Shown: piece by piece, positions 37,378 to 48,750 of the stretch
Numbering within the stretch: the stretch's first letter is position 1
Layout: the number at the start of each line of letters is the position of its first letter
Source of the DNA: Gorsachius magnificus
Taxonomy: Eukaryota > Chordata > Aves > Pelecaniformes > Ardeidae
Length of the DNA stretch: 64,000 nt
Direction of reading: 5' to 3'
NCBI GenBank assembly: GCA_034008185.1
Contig: CM067085.1
Span: 80,216,275-80,280,274, forward strand
Program-made: the position numbers and the translations under genes
The notes under the pieces: generated by a model
What the model was told of the DNA's origin: nothing
The model's input: the letters and a program-made list of their open reading frames with translations, nothing else
Databases searched by the model: none

Positions 37378-37758
37378 GATTGTTCAGCCTGGAGCAGAGG
37401 AGGCTGCGGGCAGAGCTGAGTGCGGCCGCTCAGGGCTTCAAGGGGGCCCAGAGGAAAGGGGGGGACAAGCTTTTTAGTAGGGCCAGCTGGGACAGGACAA
37501 GGGGGGATCGCTTTAAACTGAAGCAGGGGAGGTTTAGGCTGGATCTAAGGCAGAAATTCTTTCCAGTGAGGGTGGTGAAACCCTGGCAGGGGTTGCCCCG
37601 AGAGGGGGTGGAGGCCCCATCCCTGGGAACATCCCAGGCCAGGTTGGCCGGGGCTGTGAGCAACCTGATGTGGTTCAAGGTGTCCCTGCTCCTGCAGGGG
37701 GGTTGGGCTGGGTGACCTCTGGGGGTCCCTTCCCACCCCAACCATTCCGTGATTCTAT
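37378..37758 (+). repeat. Young CR1 LINE 3' part, plus orientation
   Basis: It starts abruptly at 'ttgttcagcctggagcagag' and ends at the terminus 'accattccgtgattctatcc'. It is the same young subfamily as the 11.3 and 31.3 kb copies and inverted relative to both. Frames here of 103-111 codons are CR1 remnants. Confidence 0.92.
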
Positions 37759-38544
37759 CCTTAAATACAGAAAGGAGAAAGGGGGATAGTATTTGGACTG
37801 AAATCCATTGCTGGAAGCGACTGAACAGGGAGGATTTCGTCTTCTGTCACTTGATTTAGTTGCTTTTTATGGGGTTAATGGGGAAAGGTTTGGGTTTTAC
37901 TATTGATCTGCAGATTCTGAGGAAGTTTGATGTTTCTGTAAAGGGCTATGTATGTTCTATAGCTAGATGGCATTCTTGAGTGGGTTCCTGTGCTGCAAAA
38001 CGGTGGTAAACATTCCTGATGGCCTGTTTTATTTCAGTCATGTGGATTTTCCCTTTATTGCTTTTAAATAAACATTATTACAGTTTGAAAAAGAGGCAGT
38101 AGTCACACATGCAGGTTTAAAAATACTTGATCAAAAACCCCACAAATTGAATAAAATCATTAATCAGATGAATTTATAATTCATTCAATCCTGAGCAAAA
38201 TCAAGGAGGTTTTAGTGCTGGTACTCTTTTGTGTTTTATTTAATTTTTTTTTTTACTTGATTGCTGTTGTTAAAACGGCTCCTCATCTTCTAGCCGTAGG
38301 TGTGTGTAAGTTAGGAAGAAAAGATGGTATTAAGTGCCAGATGCTTCAGTTTTGTCTCCTGCATTTTGTGGCAGGGGTTCGCTTGGTGGCTTTTGTTGTG
38401 CATGTATTTTTAAAATCCCGGTTGCCTGTGGAGGTTGTCAGGCGCTGCCCGCCTTCCCGCCGCGGCGCGCGGCGGCCGTTGCCTGAGGGCGGGCGGCGGG
38501 CGGAGCGCCCTTCCCCTCACGGCCGGCGGGCCCGGCCTCGGCCC

Positions 38545-38571
38545 CCCGACCCGACCCGACCCGACCCGACC
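38545..38571. repeat. (CCCGA)n minisatellite, about five units
   Basis: Five tandem CCCGA units within the CpG island. A copy-number change here would be a simple length polymorphism in the presumed promoter or first exon. Confidence 0.85.
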
Positions 38572-38860
38572 CTCCCGCTGGCGGCGAAGCACCTTCGCGT
38601 CGCTGGGGCCCGGCGGAGGCTGGGGCGGGCACGGCCCCGCTCGCTGCCGCGCTCGGCGGGGGCCGGTGCCGTTGTCTCCGCCTGCTCCCAGCCTTCCCCG
38701 CTCTCCGTCAGGCGCGCCGGGAGGCGGGCCCGGGGAGCCTCGCTGACGGGAGCCGGCCGCCGGGAAGCGCCAGGTCGGTCGACGGGATTTCTCCGGCGGA
38801 GAGGTAAGGGACAGGGGGGGTTTAACCAAGGGGAGGGCGGTGAAAAAAAAAAGAAGGGGG

Positions 38861-38874
38861 AAAAAAAAAAAAAA
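38861..38874 (-). terminator. RNA polymerase III terminator of the tRNA gene
   Basis: Fourteen A on the + strand give T14 on the minus strand, beginning 9 nt after the tRNA 3' end. A second T10 run follows at 38843-38852 as a backup. Confidence 0.85.
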
Positions 38875-38883
38875 GTGAAGACG

Positions 38884-38968
38884 CGACTCCGCCGGGACTC
38901 GAACCCGGAACCTTTGAATCCCTTCACCCTCTAGAAGTCCAATGCGCTATCCATTGCGCCACGGAGCC
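38884..38968 (-). tRNA. tRNA-Arg (anticodon TCT) with a 12-nt intron
   Basis: The minus strand folds as a complete cloverleaf. The acceptor stem GGCTCCG pairs with CGGAGTC (one G-T pair), and the discriminator is G. The D-arm lies around GCGCAATGGATAGCGC. The anticodon stem is TTGGA/TTCAA with loop C-T-TCT-A-A. The T-arm is around GGTTCGAGTCC. The anticodon occupies 38933-38935, and a 12-nt intron (38920-38931) sits at the canonical position after base 37. Mature length without CCA is 73 nt. The A box (38951-38961) and B box (38895-38905) are intact, and a T run follows. It decodes AGA. Human tRNA-Arg-TCT genes also carry an intron. I recall one located between DNTTIP2 and BCAR3 in the opposite orientation to both, which matches here. 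Confidence 0.97.
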
Positions 38969-41384
38969 ACCTGTTGGATTCTTTGCGCACCGCCCATAGA
39001 GCCTGCGCGCGACGCCCCCCGGGGGCCCTCGGCCGTTCTCGGGGTCACCCGCCGCGTTTGGGGGGATACGGCCGCCTCCCACGGTTGCCTCCTGTTGGGG
39101 AACTGTTCCTCCAAACCCCCATAAATTTGTGTAAGCAAGTCATTATAGGCTTGGGCCTTTTTACACGGAAGAAGGTGGTACACTGATGAATTGGATCGAA
39201 TGATTTTGCTGTAACAAAGATGCACGTTTCTCATATTGCAATTATTTATAATGTGCTTTTAACCGCGCTCCACTTCTGACGTAAACATGAACATTTCAGA
39301 GAAAGAAAAAACCCCAACCTTTCAGTCGTAGCATCAAGGATATGGAAACTACACCAGGTCAGTTCCAAAGTGATTTAGAACCAAGTTATTTTAACTTGTA
39401 AGTCTTTAAGGACAGTCTAAACACAGGGGTTTGGTTTTTTTTTTTTAAACAATAGCATCTGAATCAAAGGAACCTAGAAAACTATGGTTGTGTTTACTGG
39501 GCATCCCATGGACTGCAGCGTTTTGCTGGTTTTTCGGTGCTACGTGAGACAAAAAAAAAATACTGTGTGGGTATCTGAAAGAGAAGACACAGATGACCAG
39601 TAAAAAAGTGTCCATGCAATCTTTGTTAGACACTGGAACAATTTACTGTGAGTCAACAGGTAGAGAAATGGGATGTGGGAATCACACCTGGAAATTAGTG
39701 ACTGAGAATATTTTGGAGACCTTAAAAAATATGTGACTGGAAAGAACAAAAAAGAAAACAAATTAGGGAAGTAATATTCTGTTGCGTGACAATACTTTCA
39801 ATGTGGGTGAAAACATTACAGTATACTTGGATCATTGTTCCAAATACTGTGAATGCCTATTACTAAATCTACTAAAGGGAGCAGTGTCTGAACTGTATCT
39901 GTTCTAAAATCACGGTAACCCCCCCAGTGGATTCAGTAAAACAAATTTTTTTCCCTTAGGAGCTGTGATTACGGTCTGAAACGAGTCTTTGATTAGTTTT
40001 TTAAATCAAGAGTAAGCATATTAGAAACCGCAAAGACAAGAGCATGAGGTTATTTTTTCTTTAATGTGCCCCAAAACTGAATTCTAAGCCCAGGCAAAAC
40101 CTTTGGCTTCGTGCTGGCGGGGTGACTGGGGAGGATACACAATCCATTAGCCATTGCATCCAGGGCCGAGGTACCGAGTGTAATGAATAACCAGGGTGAC
40201 TCAGTTAATGAGTGCGCCCCGTGATTCCAGTGAAGTCAGCTCATGCACCTGCAGCCAGAAGTGAGCCAAAGCTCGTGAGCTGGCTGATTATTAAAGAGCT
40301 CCTGCAATGCTGCCCGGAAACTGGGGGGTTGCTGGAAGGGTTCAGTGGTTAACAGCGTGTACCAGAGGTACAGCCCCCAAGCTACCAAACTCTTGTGAAG
40401 CCAGAGTGGCTGTAAACACAGACCAAGAATCACCAAGTTATACAAGATTCGGAGTAGGTCTGAGTGAATTTGCAGGCTCTCGGTCCATATGGTCTTGCCA
40501 CAACTATTTGGTAACGGATGGAACTCTTACAGTGCTCCTGGTAAAAGGATGCAAAGCGTGGAAAGCTTAATTTGAGTCCTCAAGGCCCTGCACTGCATAA
40601 AAGAAACAGCACTTTTGTTTTTAAGAATTGAGTTGATCTTCAGAATAATGAGCTGAAATTTATGTTTGTGCAACTCGAATAAACCACTTGCAAGTAACTA
40701 AGAATCACCACAGACATCTTGTAGTTTGTGAATACCTGGGCACATTTATTGTGGGGTGAAGTGAGTCAGTACCTCACCGGTGTGATTTGGTAACGTGGTA
40801 CCTTTGGACAGTACAGCACTAAATGATTGCAGATAGTGAGGAATCAGCATTTGCTGTGAGAAGGCTGGTTCTAAAGGTGTACAAGGGAAGAATCCTGACA
40901 CTCATATGATTGTTATTTCCTCTCCTATTTTCATTTTGGTTAGTTGGCTTATGCAGGTAGGTGAAGGCTGACTGTTGGTTCTGTTTATGCAGGAGGACTG
41001 ACTGGGGAAGCGTTTAGAAATTTTCCAGAGATATTTCAAATTATTCAAGTCTGCTTTTTTTATTCTGTAAATGTAGTCCCAATGCAAAGTCCACCTTTGG
41101 AACAGCAGATGGAGCTGCTGCATGAGAAACAGGCCAGCTCTCAGTTCACGAACTAATGAAAGGTGGTATGTTAGGCAAAAGCAACAAGATCAGGTTAACC
41201 TTTCCTGGCGCCTGGACCTGGATCGGTCCTTTGGACTTTCCCTCTCCTGGGGCCGGCTGAAGTCCACTTCTGTTGCAAGCTGGCTTTCATCTTCGCTCCT
41301 CTTCAAGCCTGTGCTCCGTTTCAGGGAGTAGAAGTTTGTTGGAGTACACTTGTGCTGGTTTTAGTTACTGACACTTAGTAAATT

Positions 41385-41500
41385 TTCGCTAGGCTTAGGT
41401 GCCATTTTCCTAATTTTAAATATGAGGAGAAACTGAGGTAGGAATACCTTGACAAAAGCCAGAAAGTGGCAGTCCAAAAATAGCACTGTCCTGTAGGAGT
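41385..41500 (-). repeat. Probable MIR-like SINE remnant, minus orientation
   Basis: The + strand reads 'ccattttcctaattttaaat', then 'atgaggagaaactgaggtag' and 'aaagccagaaagtggcag'. This follows the reverse complement of the MIR core and tail (ccattttacagatgaggaaa, ctgaggc, gacttgcccaaggtcac). It is decayed but in consistent order. Confidence 0.55.
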
Positions 41501-42884
41501 CTTCCATTGATTAAGACCAAAATCTAGAAATTAGTTATGAAACTGAAGTTGACTTTTTACACCTTGGGTTTCAGCATTAACTTACGTCATTATGAAAAAA
41601 AAAAAAGCTCTACATACTGTATATCCATTTAATTTTGGTAAGGTTTTGAGCTTCAGTGAATTTATTAGAAAATCAGTTTCCAAATTCACAGATGCTTGTT
41701 GGGAGTACCAACTGGTACTGGGAGTGGAGTATGGCTGACTTCCAGAGGGCCAGGAGTCTATTTCAAGACAATTTCAATGTTTTCTATTGTTAACTGGATC
41801 TGTTTTTTCATCAGAGCATATCAAATTTTGTTTCAGAAATGTGTAAGATTTGTATCAAACATCGTTCAAAAATACCCAAAGTGATGCCTCCCTTTCACTA
41901 CATAAAGCTATTTTTAAAAAGCCCCCTTTTTCTTATTCTTAAAATCATGTTTTTTGAGTATGTGTCATAATTTTATGCTTGTTTTCCAGTGGGAATTTGC
42001 TTTGCTGAATTATTTCTTGTTTGATTGATCAGTCTTTGAAATTGCCCATGTTCTATAGCTTAACACCCTGAGAATTAGCTACTGGCATCTTTTCAGTGGT
42101 GTTACATAGTTCTGTATTTCATCTTGTATTCCACTGCATTTCAGAAGCATAATTTTTTGTGCATTTCTGTTGCTAAAGGAAAGCCTGTCTATGTTATTCT
42201 GAAAAGATGAAGTTCTTTTGCTTTTTATTAACATTTCAATTTTGGTAATAAGACCAAGATACTAATTTCTCAGACTGCTTCTCGTGCAGCTCTTTTCCCT
42301 TTGCTTACTTTCCTCAAGTTGTGTTCTGTGCTATGTACTCATCTGTGATGCATTTTGAACGAATTTTTTTAACTACAACTACCCTTAGTCTTTGGCCTCC
42401 CTCTGTTGGGCTATCCAGTTTTGTGGTTTGGGGTTTTTCTTTTGTGAAATCCTACACACATGATTTCATTCACCTTATTTTTCTGTAAGCATTTGTTCTT
42501 CATCTTAAAGTTGTCTCTTCGGTATTATGAAATTTTTCTAGTCTCTTTTTATGTTATTTATAATTTTCAGAGCAAACAAAGTGATAAGCAAACACCTATT
42601 TTTGTCCCAAGTTAATCCTCAGATTTATGGGGAAAACCCCTCAGTTTACCTTAAGTGCCAAAGCAGTCTTAAAGACTACATCCTTAAGTTAATAATTATC
42701 ACAGACACAGTTGACAGTGCAAAGTTTTGTTCTTGCCTACATTTTGAAATCTAGGTGTAACCATCTGGGCTTTTATTTTTGTAAATTAACATCAAGCCAA
42801 CAAATATTTACACAGTTTGAGTAGATGTAAATGACACTATAGCTCAGCTTTTCCTATGCAGTTCAGAAGAAAAAATATGCACCT

Positions 42885-43010
42885 GTGGTCTAGGGATTTA
42901 ATCCCGAGTTTCTGGATTCTTAATCCAGCTGTGCAACTACCATGCTGGCGACTGTAACCAGTCTGCTCCGTTTTCCCTTCTGTAAAGTATAGACAGTAGA
43001 CGCTTTCTTA
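42885..43010 (+). repeat. Probable MIR-like SINE remnant
   Basis: A tRNA-like head (ggatttaatcccgagtttct) precedes 'agctgtgcaactaccatgct' and then 'ctccgttttcccttctgtaa', the MIR order of core and 'cagtttcctcatctgtaaaa'. The head can be drawn as a weak tRNA-like arm on the minus strand but has no pairing acceptor stem. Confidence 0.4.
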
Positions 43011-44749
43011 TTCCACGTGGTGTTGTGCAAGTTAGTCATCTGCAAGGTAACTGTAAAATTGTGAGATGCAACTTCCTCTGGAAATGCCTTATTATTATGT
43101 ACCTTGTTTTGTTTGTCACTTTCCATATATCAACCCTGAATGGCAAAAGATATCTAACAGAATCTACCCAGATAGCTTAGCTGCTTTTCAACGAGTTTCC
43201 CTTCTCCTTTGTACAGGTTTACTAAATGCTGTTGGGTGACGCAGTTCTCCCATTGCCTGGTTATTTAATTGCTTCCCCAGCTCAGTTACTTGGTTCTTCA
43301 TTTTGTAAGCATGAAGCAGTTCCATTGTCCAGACAAACTTGAGACCCTGATAAAGACTACGCTGCCTCTGCCAGGGTTTACTTAGAAAACAAATAGGAGA
43401 GAACCAACAGCACGTATACAGATTTGATCTCAAGACTTCAGATATAATAGAGAGGAGTGGGACATGTTTCTCTAGCATATGTGCTAAGATGTAGTACTTT
43501 GAGTTTATTAACATATAAATTTTGCTCATCAAAGCAAGAATTTGAATATACAATTAAAAGTTAACGAATCTGAAACAATATCTAAAAAAATCCTTCTCCC
43601 GCACTGTTTAAATGCAGTGTTTGCTTTCTCTCCTCACCCACGTGCTCTGGGAACGATGTGCACATATTAAACGAGTGCAGCGTTTAAGCAGTGGTGCAGT
43701 GCAATCGTCTGGTTCGGTGCAGATAACGGGACTGTTCTGTAAGTAAAAGCACTGGGTTAACTTCTGCTTTCATTTGGATCATTCTGAATCTGAACTAACA
43801 CCACCAAGACAGTGGAGTTATTTCAAGGCTATATCGATGTTTGTAAGAGTGTAATTTGGCCCACAGTGCCTCATTTTTAGTAATGGACAGAGTTGGCATG
43901 ATGCGTACTTTAACAGAGAAAATCTAGGTGATTTTTGCCAACCTTTCCTTTGGACACATCCCCGGTTAATAAATCCAGGCTTTACGTGTTGTCATTACCT
44001 TTCTTTCAGAGAAAAGTGCTTTTAATCTGCATTGATTGGGACCTCCTCTGAATAGGAAGAGAAATGGCTGAAGGCTCTGCTCTCTTTGATGAGGGATACT
44101 GCACTATTACAGGATTAATTGCTCTTTTAAGCTTTCCCAAAGTGCGGCACTAGTACTGTGCGGACTATTTTTCTTGACAGCTAAAAGTTATTGTGGGGTC
44201 AGAGCGTCCTATCGACTGTTTGGATCATCACTGGGTAGGTGGTAAGTGTGTCCCTAAGGCTGGTTGTCTTTAGTCAGTGCCGTTTCTGGAAAGAGCTTGC
44301 CAAGCATGTTCTAAAAGGATGAAAAGCTTTTATTCCTGATTAAATTTTGCTTTTCACTCAGTTATGAATATGAGTGACTGACTCAGCATAGCACGTGAAT
44401 ACTGACTCTGATCTAATTGCAGAAACAATACTATTTAAAAATTGTGTCCTTTTGTCAGTCTTTTAATTACAAGAATTACACAGGCTGGGAATCTAGCCCA
44501 GAATTATATATACACTCTTCTCCTCCCTTTCACGACAAGTTTTTACTAGATCTGTTTCAAATGTATGTTGATTTTACTCTACTGGAAATTTTCAGCAAAA
44601 TTATCCCTCTGTGGATTTTTAGAACCAGCAAATGTGGATTGTATTTTAAAGGTTTAATTGTAAAGTTTCTTTATCTACTTGAATATTCACTTAATGGAAC
44701 TGTATCACAATTTATGAACTTGACTTTTGTAGCTAAAATCAGTGTGCAA

Positions 44750-44880
44750 TGTGAGATAATGGACTGGGTGCCAGAAACTCTGAAATTCTAACCCAGTATT
44801 TGTCTTGGACTCGCAGCATGGCATGGCAAGCCATTTGCAATTCCTGGTAGGTAACGTGAGGGTGATGTCCAGCTCGGTGT
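44750..44880 (+). repeat. Possible MIR-like SINE remnant
   Basis: The run 'ggtgccagaaactctgaaat', 'ctaacccagtatttgtcttg', 'cgcagcatggcatggcaagc', 'gtaacgtgagggtgatg' loosely follows MIR from the tRNA-like head to the core. The match is weak. Confidence 0.3.
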
Positions 44881-46679
44881 TCTGCAGCATTTTAGCTCCA
44901 TAACATTTCTATGGAACTGACTAACTCTTCAGTCAGTACCCACAGCCTTCTAACTCTACGCTGACGTTCTTCATCTTTCTCACTTTTTACTCTCACTTGG
45001 CAAGCGTGAAGGGTGTGTGACTGAGCACCTGACCCTGCCCAGGCGCAGCTGCGCACAGAAGATGCTCAGCAGCTCATGGTTCACAGACACACACTGAACA
45101 GGGAAGAGGATGAAGCACCTGTACTACAAAGGAGTTATCTGTGGCTCCTCCAGCTCCTCTGAACCAAAAGATGTGGCTAACGGGACATCACTACCGTCTT
45201 ACGCCTCTTGCACCCCTGCATGCTGTCTGCCAAGTGGGAAACAAAGCTTATCCCATTTTACAGGAGTCATAGAAACTTCAGATCTCTTGTGCAAATGAGC
45301 TTTCTCTTTTATACGGGTAGAAATCTGAAATTGTTTTTATAGTAACCAGTCAGAGAAGACTTCAGATTTTTTTTCTGATATAATTGCTAGTGGAGTCGAT
45401 CAGAGATGCACAGGAGTAGATTGAATCTTGTGTCATAGGGGCAGAGACCCTGAGGTTATGCACAGGGTAGATATGGACGTGATTAATGGTGTGAAGCAGA
45501 AGTGGGGCTGTGGTCAGTGTTATGACGGGTGTGATGCTTCGATGAAAAGGACTGGTATACATTTTTGATGCTTTGGAAGTAGGGTAAGTGGGAACAAAGG
45601 AGTTTCAGATTCACAAATGGGTGATGTGCACCATATGGGTTAACTCTGAAATATAATCTTCACATTTTATAAATTATCTACAACGCTGTCAAAAATTCTT
45701 GTTTAGAATTTACAGCTGTATTACAGCTAGCTATTTTTTCTATGTATTAGGAAAAATTTTTACATATTGAATGAATTGTGTTTATGCGTTTTTCAAAAAT
45801 AATGTAACATTTTTTATTTATTTTTTTTAAGATAACTGGATATTACTTGCTATGTGCATTATTGGTAATGATAGGCAGATGGAGAAGCTGTGATTTTAAT
45901 TTTGTTTGGGTTGCAGTCTGCTGTAAATTCTTCTCTGATCAAAATGGGAGGAAATTCACTTTAACAGAATTAAATTAAAGGCTGCCAGCCAAAGGCTTAG
46001 TTCTTAGTTGTTGCCGTGACCTGAATATAAAGAACACAAGCAGCTCTTCACGTGAAAAGGACATGTCTGTCTGTTTTCCTTTATTTCCAGAAGAACTGAT
46101 TATGAAATCTTGTTGTGTGAATATGTATTTTTATGAGTAAATAACATCTTGTCAGTTTTCTATCACATCTCCAGTTTGTAGAGCCAAGAGGTGTGCAGTG
46201 ATCAAACATTCTGTAACAACAGCTTTTATCACGCTAAAGAGTACATCTATTAAATGTAAAAATCCCCAAAGAAAAGTGAAATACAAACAGACTCCGAAAC
46301 CCTCAGCTATCCTCTTCAGGTCTATGTGGAAAGTATTAAGAAAAAGAAAAAAAAAAAAAAAGTTGCATGGTGAATACTGATCGAATGGATCTGGTTTTGC
46401 TGGGAAAATTGGAAACTTCTGATCCCTCCAATGGCCTTTTGAGGTCTAGCATAAGCAAATACGACATTGAGTGACCACATGGCAGGAATGAATTTTCTCA
46501 TATAGAATAATTCCTATGAAGAGCCATACCAAAATCTACGGCATTACTCAGAGGGACCGTTCAGGTTGTGTCTAGGTGTCCAGTGCTTCGCTGTGAACTT
46601 GGGGTGGACATGGTGGCCACATTGTGGGAGGTGGGCTCTGGCTAAGGAGCTGCTTGAGGAGGAGGAGCTGTGAGAGGAG

Positions 46680-47395
46680 GTGAGCAGGTTTTGTACCATC
46701 AGGGAGGAAAGAAGAGTTCAACAGGAAATAATCCTGAGACGGAGGGGGCTGGAGCCTTGTTGTTTCTGGGAACAGAAGAGAACACTCCCTCTGCCTGCAG
46801 AGCTGCAGTCACAAAACAAGTGTGGTGCCCTGAGAAGAGTTGAGGATGAACAAGGACCCATCGGGGGGAGGTGTCAGAGCCAGCTGAGCCTGAACCAAAC
46901 ACAGACAAGAAAAGACAGCTGATGGGTACTGGAGATTCCCACCTGCAGGGAATGGAAGCACCCATCCGCTAACCTGATGTTGTGTTTTGGGTTTGCTGAG
47001 TGCTGGGGCTTGGGTGCAGGATGCTGCAGAGACACTTGTCTGGTCCTTAGAGTTCTGCCCCTTGCTGCACATCTGCACAGGCACCCAGGATGCATCAGGA
47101 GGGTGAGGGTTACAGGGGCACAAGTGTCTCTTCAGTCCTTTCAGTGAGCAGAATAGGCTTGGATAGGAGCGAATACATCCTGAGGAAGGGTTATAATCTA
47201 AAGAGAAGGGATGACACGGGAGCAGTGAGGAGGTGTCCTTATCACGGGGGAGGAACTCGCTCTTCCTCTGCAAAAGCAGCACTGCTGGGGGCCGATCTCA
47301 AGGACCTGTACCTAAATGCTTGCAGTATGGGAAGCAAACAGAAGGAATTTGAAGTTTGTGCATGCTTGGAAAACTAAGATGTCATTGGGATTATG
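46680..47395 (+). repeat. CR1-type LINE fragment from the 5' side of ORF2
   Basis: The frame ending near 47370 reads LKDLYLNACSMGSKQKEFEV, followed by CLEN, a stop, then DVIGI. This resembles the start of the CR1 ORF2 endonuclease region (LKCLYTNARSMGNKQEELE, YDLIGITE). Upstream frames (46680-46922, 47090-47377) are interrupted and may be the spacer or ORF1-proximal part. The element stops near 47.4 kb, without the reverse transcriptase or 3' tail. The 5' limit is a guess. Confidence 0.5.
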
Positions 47396-48728
47396 AACAT
47401 TAGAAATAGCATAGTGGTAACCTGGAAGGTATATTTGATTGTGACTTTCTTAGTAATTTCTAGCCTTTTAAAATACAATTGAATGATATCAAATGGTTTT
47501 GTAAAACAAGATAGATTGCAGAATTCCAGTTGTAGGTAGACATGGTTAAGTGACCTGGTAAAATACAGCTGCCAGTCACTAGCAGAGCCAGGTCAGCTCC
47601 AAGTTACCTGTCTGGAGTTCTACTCTATCCTTCTTTTTCTTATTTTCCATCTATAAAATTGTATAATGAAGGTGGTTATATAACCTAGTTCAACTAGTAT
47701 TTTCAGAACTGTAGATCTGCCAAATTTATTGCTGATATAATAGATTATACTCATTATTTGAGGCACATTTACCATCTTGTACTGGCCAACTTGAAATCTG
47801 GCTAATTTGTATTACAGCTGCAAGACTTAATTTACCAGGTATTGAAGATAATAGATGTATCTGAGGAAAGTGAAAACAGCAAAGTTCCTCATACACCAAT
47901 TAAATTAAAATTGGCTCTCAAGAATCTTCGTTGGAATGACTGCATAAATAGGCAGCTGCGTTGTATACTAGTATATTATAGTATGGAATATTATAGTCTG
48001 CTCAGTGCTTCAAGACTGGCAGATGTTAAAAAAAAAAAAAGCCTTGTATCTGTAAAGACAGTAAATTTGTTTTGGAAGTCATTTAGTGTATTGTATAAGT
48101 GAATGCTATGTTGCAATTTTGCAGTTAGCTTAAAAGCAGAACACCAAACTCAGATTCTGCGCTTCTGTAATCATTAAACTTTTTTCTCTGTTTTAACAGC
48201 CACAGTGGAAGAACATTGAACTAGTGATTTTTATAGCTAAACCTTGCTTAGTTGTCATTCCACATTCTTCCTTCCAATTTTTGTCTCATAAAACCTGTCA
48301 CTGAAGTTAATGCAACTTACCGCCCTGCAGAAGTTATGGTATGAAGAAACAAAACGCTGCACATCAAAGCCTCTTCTGTGCAGACAAGGGCAGACACAAA
48401 GGCTTCTTTGTGATGAATGCGCAGATTTAGCTCTGCCACTCTAAATCAGCAGTGAATTTTCCTCAGTTCTAGCATTGAAGTAAAATAATGTCCTTTGTTC
48501 TTTTAGGGGGCTTTACTTCTGTTTCCAGAATGCTGGCAGGCAGTAAGCATTGACTTAACAATGCAAAAAATTGATTTCCTGTCTTCAGAATTGTGATATA
48601 CATTTATATGAATTTATCTTGGTTTATTCAAATTAATAATAGGTAACAGTCATTTCTGCAGCAAAGAGAAACAAGCAGCTTCCAGAGTCAGTGATACCTG
48701 GAAATTGTAGGAATCACTGATAACAAGA

Positions 48729-48750
48729 TTTTTTTTTTTTTTTTTTTTTT
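48729..48750. repeat. Poly(T) tract of 22
   Basis: Uninterrupted T22 followed by GCC and a C-rich stretch. No SINE body is recognised next to it. Confidence 0.85.

Larger units (their letters stand above)
38430..39085 (+). promoter_or_regulatory. BCAR3: CpG-island promoter and noncoding first exon, probably BCAR3
   Basis: A dense CpG island with GC boxes contains a strong donor GAG|GTAAGG at 38804, which would end a noncoding first exon on the + strand. From remembered gene order (GCLM, DNTTIP2, tRNA-Arg, BCAR3, the protein genes all in one direction), the next gene is BCAR3, an SH2/Cdc25-like adaptor. No BCAR3 protein sequence is visible here, so the assignment rests on synteny and the promoter-like features. 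The 239-codon frame crossing the island is compositional. Confidence 0.5.

Noticed and set aside
38215..38934. 239-codon + frame across the third CpG island
   Set aside because: It includes the A runs and antisense tRNA sequence, so it cannot be a real protein frame. The presumed first exon is noncoding.
42888..42950. tRNA-like sequence on the minus strand with a loop resembling anticodon AAG
   Set aside because: The acceptor ends do not pair and the B box has several mismatches. The flanks fit a decayed SINE better.
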